Assembly: GCA_000969725.1 (NCBI GenBank)
Contig: JXSR01S011171.1
Origin: Ophiothrix spiculata
Lineage: Eukaryota; Echinodermata; Ophiuroidea; Amphilepidida; Ophiotrichidae
Length of the DNA: 21,942 nucleotides
Reading direction: 5' to 3' (one strand)
Below, one piece after another: positions 19,081 to 21,942 of the stretch (position 1 is the first letter of the stretch; each line of letters begins with the position of its first letter). The notes under the pieces were generated by a model, which worked only from the letters and a program-made list of their open reading frames with translations, ran no database searches and was not told the DNA's origin. Made by a program: the position numbers and the translations under genes.

Positions 19081-20200
19081 GCCATTTTGAATTTGAAACA
19101 TAAAGCAACAAAATCTAAGGAGGTGTTGGTCTGTTAGTAACCTGGTACCCGGAAAAACAGTGTCTAATCGATCAAGTTTAGGTTTTCAATGCTGTTTAAA
19201 TGCCTCTCTAAATCATTTTTCAACGACAAAATTGCACTTCATCGGTCATTGTGGAACTTATTATGGACATTACTTTGGATTTGAAACATGTTAACAACAG
19301 AATTTTGAAGGGGTTGATCTGCCGGAACCTTCAAAGCCAGTTTCAATTAATTCTTTTGAAACGAATACGGTTTTGGTATGCCACTTAACATATTTTGAGC
19401 CTCAAAAATATAATCTGGAGGCAATTTTGGACTTTTTATGGGTACCATATTGGATTTGAATCATGTCAGCAACATAAATTATGGACAATTGGATCTGTTG
19501 GTACCTTCATAACCATTTTCTATTGTTTATTTCGAAACATATGTGATTTTTTGATGCTGTCTAATGTCACCTTAAACACAATACTGGGCGATTTTTGTTG
19601 CCATTTTGGGCCTTATAATGGGTTGCATATTGAATTTGATACAGGTTTTGAACAGATTCGTCTATTGGTACCCTCAAATCCATTTTCCATTGATTATTTT
19701 GAAAAGGTAGCTGTTTTAATGCATTCTTCAATTTCTATTAATTGACAAAAATAAAATTTTGATGGCAATTTTGGATTTTCAATGCTGTTGAAATGCCCCT
19801 TTAGCCATGTTTGAGCAACAAAATGATTTTAGGTAGCCAATTTTGGACCTTATTACGAACGTCATCTGAATTATGAAACATGTTTGAAATAAAGCGTATG
19901 CATGGAGTTGGTCTTTCTTACCCTCATATCCATCTTACATCGATAATTTTGAATATCTAAGGTTTTTAATACTGTTTAATGGCACTTTTATCCTTTTTGA
20001 GCTACAAAATTGTATTTCAGTGGCCATTTTGGACCTTCAGTGGGTTCCATTTTTATTTTAAAATTAGTAAATGGCATGATTTGAGGTCAAAATAACAGTC
20101 CTTATATTTCTTTCTCTTAATTTGTAAACTTTAACTGTAATTTAAATAGGCTTGTTCTTATCGATTTTTATGAATATATGCTATTTTGCGGCCATTTTGA
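19081..20200. repeat. Right-half tandem array, ~180-bp diverged units
   Basis: Units carry, in order, GCCATTTTGGACCTTAT, an ATTTGAAACATGTT word, GGTCTGTTGGTACCTTCAAA, a CCATTTTCxATTGATT word, and TTTTTAATGCTGTTTAA. GGACCTTAT-like markers fall at 19253, 19429, 19608, 19845 and 20031 (spacings 176, 179, 237 and 186). GGTCTGTT-like markers fall at 18964, 19128, 19316, 19492, 19655 and 19910. One interval is about 55 bp too long, suggesting an insertion or partial unit. Units are perhaps 60-70 percent alike by eye. Confidence 0.75.
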
Positions 20201-20521
20201 ATCTAAAACATGCATTTGACCTAATTCAATTTCTTAATATGTATTTGCTATTGTTAAAGACACCATTACACAATGATAATTTGGCATATTAAGTTGTTAA
20301 AAAGGGTTGCTGTAAACAAATTATACTAAATATATGCTATCTTGGCAGCTATTTTGTTTTTCTAATTTTTCCCATACTTCCCAAGGGTTGATTTTGGTAA
20401 ACTTGTTTGTATATTATTGCTGACACCTTCAGAAAAGGCATAGCAGAAGTTTCATTTCTGTTCTAACTATTTGACCTTTCAAGCAAATTTCAGTTAATTT
20501 GACTGGGCTATTGGGGATGTA

Positions 20522-21035
20522 GAGGTGCAAGTATGTAATTAGTGTTTTTGGTGTGCGCGGGTGTTTTCTTCTTTTTAATATGTTGGTAAAAACTAATACC
20601 AAATGAAATAGTATAGCCGCGTTTGTATTTCATTTTTGAATAGCACAACGGCCACGTTACACAATGTTTTTCACTTAAAATTTATGCTGCATTAATGAGA
20701 CGTGACACGTGTTGTGAGATGAATACAAACACATGTAGAGTCAATAGTACCTTCCTCCCTGACACTGTCAATTGATTCCTTTGACACAAGATGCAAGTGT
20801 ATTCTCTTTAGGTGAAATACACAGTATTGGATTCCATTGAGTATAATCTATAATTTATAGAGGATGGAAATGCCTATTCTTTAACAAACTAGCTTGCTTC
20901 ATGTATAAGTTTTTATTGAGAGTTCTAAAAGTGGGATCGATGAAATTGTGTTTTAGATAAAAAATATATTTCTAAAAATCAATTTAAAGCACTGCAATAG
21001 CAGAGTGACTGTAATTTATCATCATATCATACTTG
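20522..21035. other. No supported feature
   Basis: This is AT-rich spacer between the large inverted element and the second TTAA MITE. No domain-bearing frame, RNA or repeat was recognised. Confidence 0.5.
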
Positions 21036-21039
21036 TTAA

Positions 21040-21450
21040 AGGGCTAGCCTAGATTCCACCTAGAATTAAAAACTTATGGTAATACTCATAATCTAAATAG
21101 CTAAAAAGTATAGTAAAATCAAAAAAACTGCAAAAATTTACACACAAATGGCTCAAATTGAGAGAGAACTAATTTGCGATATATCGTTCTTTGACTATCC
21201 TGTGTTTCCTAAATCCTAAATTTGTACCTCAGACGGATTTACCAGATAAAAGATCAAACAAATCTCCTAGATATTATTCAATACATATTAAAAGAGAAAC
21301 AGTTTCATCAAAAATAATTTGTTTGGCCATCACAGGTGTAGAAACAAGATTTTGTTTAAGGTTTCAAACTAGAAACACTGTTTTCACACCACTTTTTCGC
21401 CGGCCAAAAAAATTATAGTAGGTAAAGAATTGCAATTTTCTCCAATATTC
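21040..21450. mobile_element. T2-like TTAA MITE, copy 2, reverse orientation, one end lost
   Basis: From TTAA (21036-21039) and AGGGCTAGCCTAGATTCCAC onward this aligns with the reverse complement of 10358-10891 for about 410 bp. Shared words include AATTAAAAACTTATGG, CTCAAATTGAGAGA, AACTAATTTGC, TACCTCAGA, ATACATATTAAAAGAGAAAC, AAAATAATTTGTTT, ACTAGAAACACTGTTTTCAC and TTCGCCGGC. Similarity fades at about 21450, and the expected second TIR (GTCCCTTTAA) is absent before the window ends. It is therefore truncated, or its far end has been replaced by the CCCC-CTTTC-GGGG repeat. The 75-codon frame at 21191-21418 is a by-product. Confidence 0.85.
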
Positions 21451-21453
21451 CAA

Positions 21454-21560
21454 TGTCATTTAAAAGCTTAGAAAATGCTGTAACAGATGAAATGATAAAA
21501 ATCAAAATTTATGCCATCTGCAAAGTCCCCCCCCCCCTTTCGGGGTGAGCCATCACAAAT
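21454..21560. repeat. CCCC-CTTTC-GGGG hairpin repeat, third copy
   Basis: This matches 12026-12118 almost continuously: AAAGCTTAGAAAATGCTGTA, ACAGATGAAATGATAA, AAGTCC, a C-run (11 C at 21527-21537), TTTCGGGGTGAGCCATCAC and AAATA. It directly follows the second TTAA MITE. The C-run length differs between copies, as expected for slippage. Confidence 0.75.
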
Positions 21561-21696
21561 ATTCAAGAGTAAACCAATCAAATGACAAGAATATTTTCAT
21601 GCCGTATATAACTTCCCATATAATATGTTATACCCTAATTGGATAAGCCAAGCTTTCATACGAATGCTATCATTCTGTCAAATATTTAGCTTGTTT

Positions 21697-21879
21697 CTAC
21701 TTGCCGGCCAGCAAATTGTTAACCATCAACCGTAGTCTGTTTGCCACCAATTTTGATGGGTGATACGTCAACCGAACGGTTTCTGAAAAAGGCACCGATA
21801 GCTCACTCGAAACTACGTTAACTCGTATAAAAAGGTGGTCGATGGAAGACGCTGTATCGCCATAAACAATATCACCTAT
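21697..21879 (-). CDS. Weak candidate coding exon, unrecognised
   Basis: On the minus strand a 60-codon open stretch reads from near 21879 to a stop at 21697-21699, including DHLFIRVNVVSSEL and LVANRLRLMVNNLLAG. It starts without an ATG (the nearest in-frame codon is TTG). Its base composition is less AT-rich than the surroundings and its residue mix is protein-like. An AG precedes GTGATATTG at the 5' side, and a TACTAAC branch-point-like word lies about 20 bases upstream, so it could be a terminal exon. I recognise no family. Chance is a real alternative, since one 60-codon frame proves little. Confidence 0.18.
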   Translation of the reverse strand: MGDIVYGDTASSIDHLFIRVNVVSSELSVPFSETVRLTYHPSKLVANRLRLMVNNLLAGK

Positions 21880-21942
21880 CAATCAACCAGCCGTTAGTAG
21901 AAACATGTTGAAAGATGAATAGGAAGAAATACAAAGAATTTT

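Larger units (their letters stand above)
18371..20521. mobile_element. Large inverted-repeat element carrying diverged internal arrays
   Basis: The left arm (about 18371-18539) is the reverse complement of the right arm (about 20344-20521). Shared words include TAGYCCAGTYAAATT, AGAACAGAAATRAAACTTC, TTTCTGAAGGTGTCA, TTTACCAAAATCAACCCTTG and GGGAARTAT. Between the arms lie diverged repeats marked by CAAAATGGC in the left half and the inverse GCCATTTTG in the right half. No transposase, RT or other domain is readable. Plus-strand frames of 62 and 116 codons (18531-18719 and 19395-19745) follow the repeats and are not genes. No target duplication was identified; the left end abuts a GA microsatellite. 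Arms and arrays are directly visible, and the interpretation as one transposon is inferred. Confidence 0.75.

Noticed and set aside
19395..19745. 116-codon plus-strand frame
   Set aside because: It lies wholly inside the diverged ~180-bp array, and the peptide repeats only because the DNA repeats.
19081..20200. CRISPR-like array
   Set aside because: Units are long, diverged and without short identical repeats or unique spacers, and the genome is that of an animal.
21825..21834. TATA-box (TATAAAAAGG) promoter on the plus strand
   Set aside because: It is a single match in AT-rich DNA with no supported gene after it, and it overlaps the weak exon candidate on the other strand.

Overview
This window looks like a non-coding, transposon-littered stretch of an animal (metazoan) genome, most likely a marine invertebrate. 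It is strongly AT-rich. The longest open reading frames are about 60-120 codons, and they scatter over both strands as chance would give. There are no operons, ribosome-binding patterns or dense genes. The only recognisable protein homology is a broken fragment of a retrotransposon protein of a type I know from invertebrates such as molluscs, cnidarians and amphioxus. I cannot name the species. No intact host gene is visible; one GC-richer frame near the right end (21697-21879, minus) is a weak exon candidate.

The main content is a dense set of non-autonomous inverted-repeat elements, recognised by comparing the window with itself. From left to right: a 14-bp word repeated three times (141-353); a GAGTC/GACTC-rich repeat split by a tRNA-like SINE fragment (2337-2940); a TIR element with a candidate TAG target duplication (3829-4270); a GC-rich foldback (4665-4916); an inverted-repeat element between 15-bp direct repeats (6696-7156); two long-armed foldbacks (7689-8232 and 9065-10016); and a TTAA-flanked MITE (10358-10891) with a second, reverse-oriented copy at 21040-21450. 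Then come a C-rich/G-rich hairpin repeat with three copies; a TIR element (12321-13042) holding a nested smaller MITE (12832-13009) whose sister copy lies at 15888-16053; the degraded retrotransposon (about 13119-14855); and a nested set at 15542-17874, where a CACTG-ended element contains a TA-flanked element that itself contains two foldbacks.

The most unusual object is 18371-20521. It is a roughly 2.15-kb structure with inverted arms of about 170 bp that enclose diverged repeats. The repeats carry a CAAAATGGC word whose orientation flips from one half to the other, and the right half has a period near 180 bp. This looks like a transposon carrying internal satellite-like arrays.

Nothing here suggests genes acting together in a pathway. 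The stretches between elements (for example 354-1910, 2941-3828, 4917-6695, 14856-15541 and 20522-21035) show no supported gene or RNA and are probably intergenic or intronic. All family assignments come from reading the sequence alone. Boundaries are approximate where no target-site duplication is visible.
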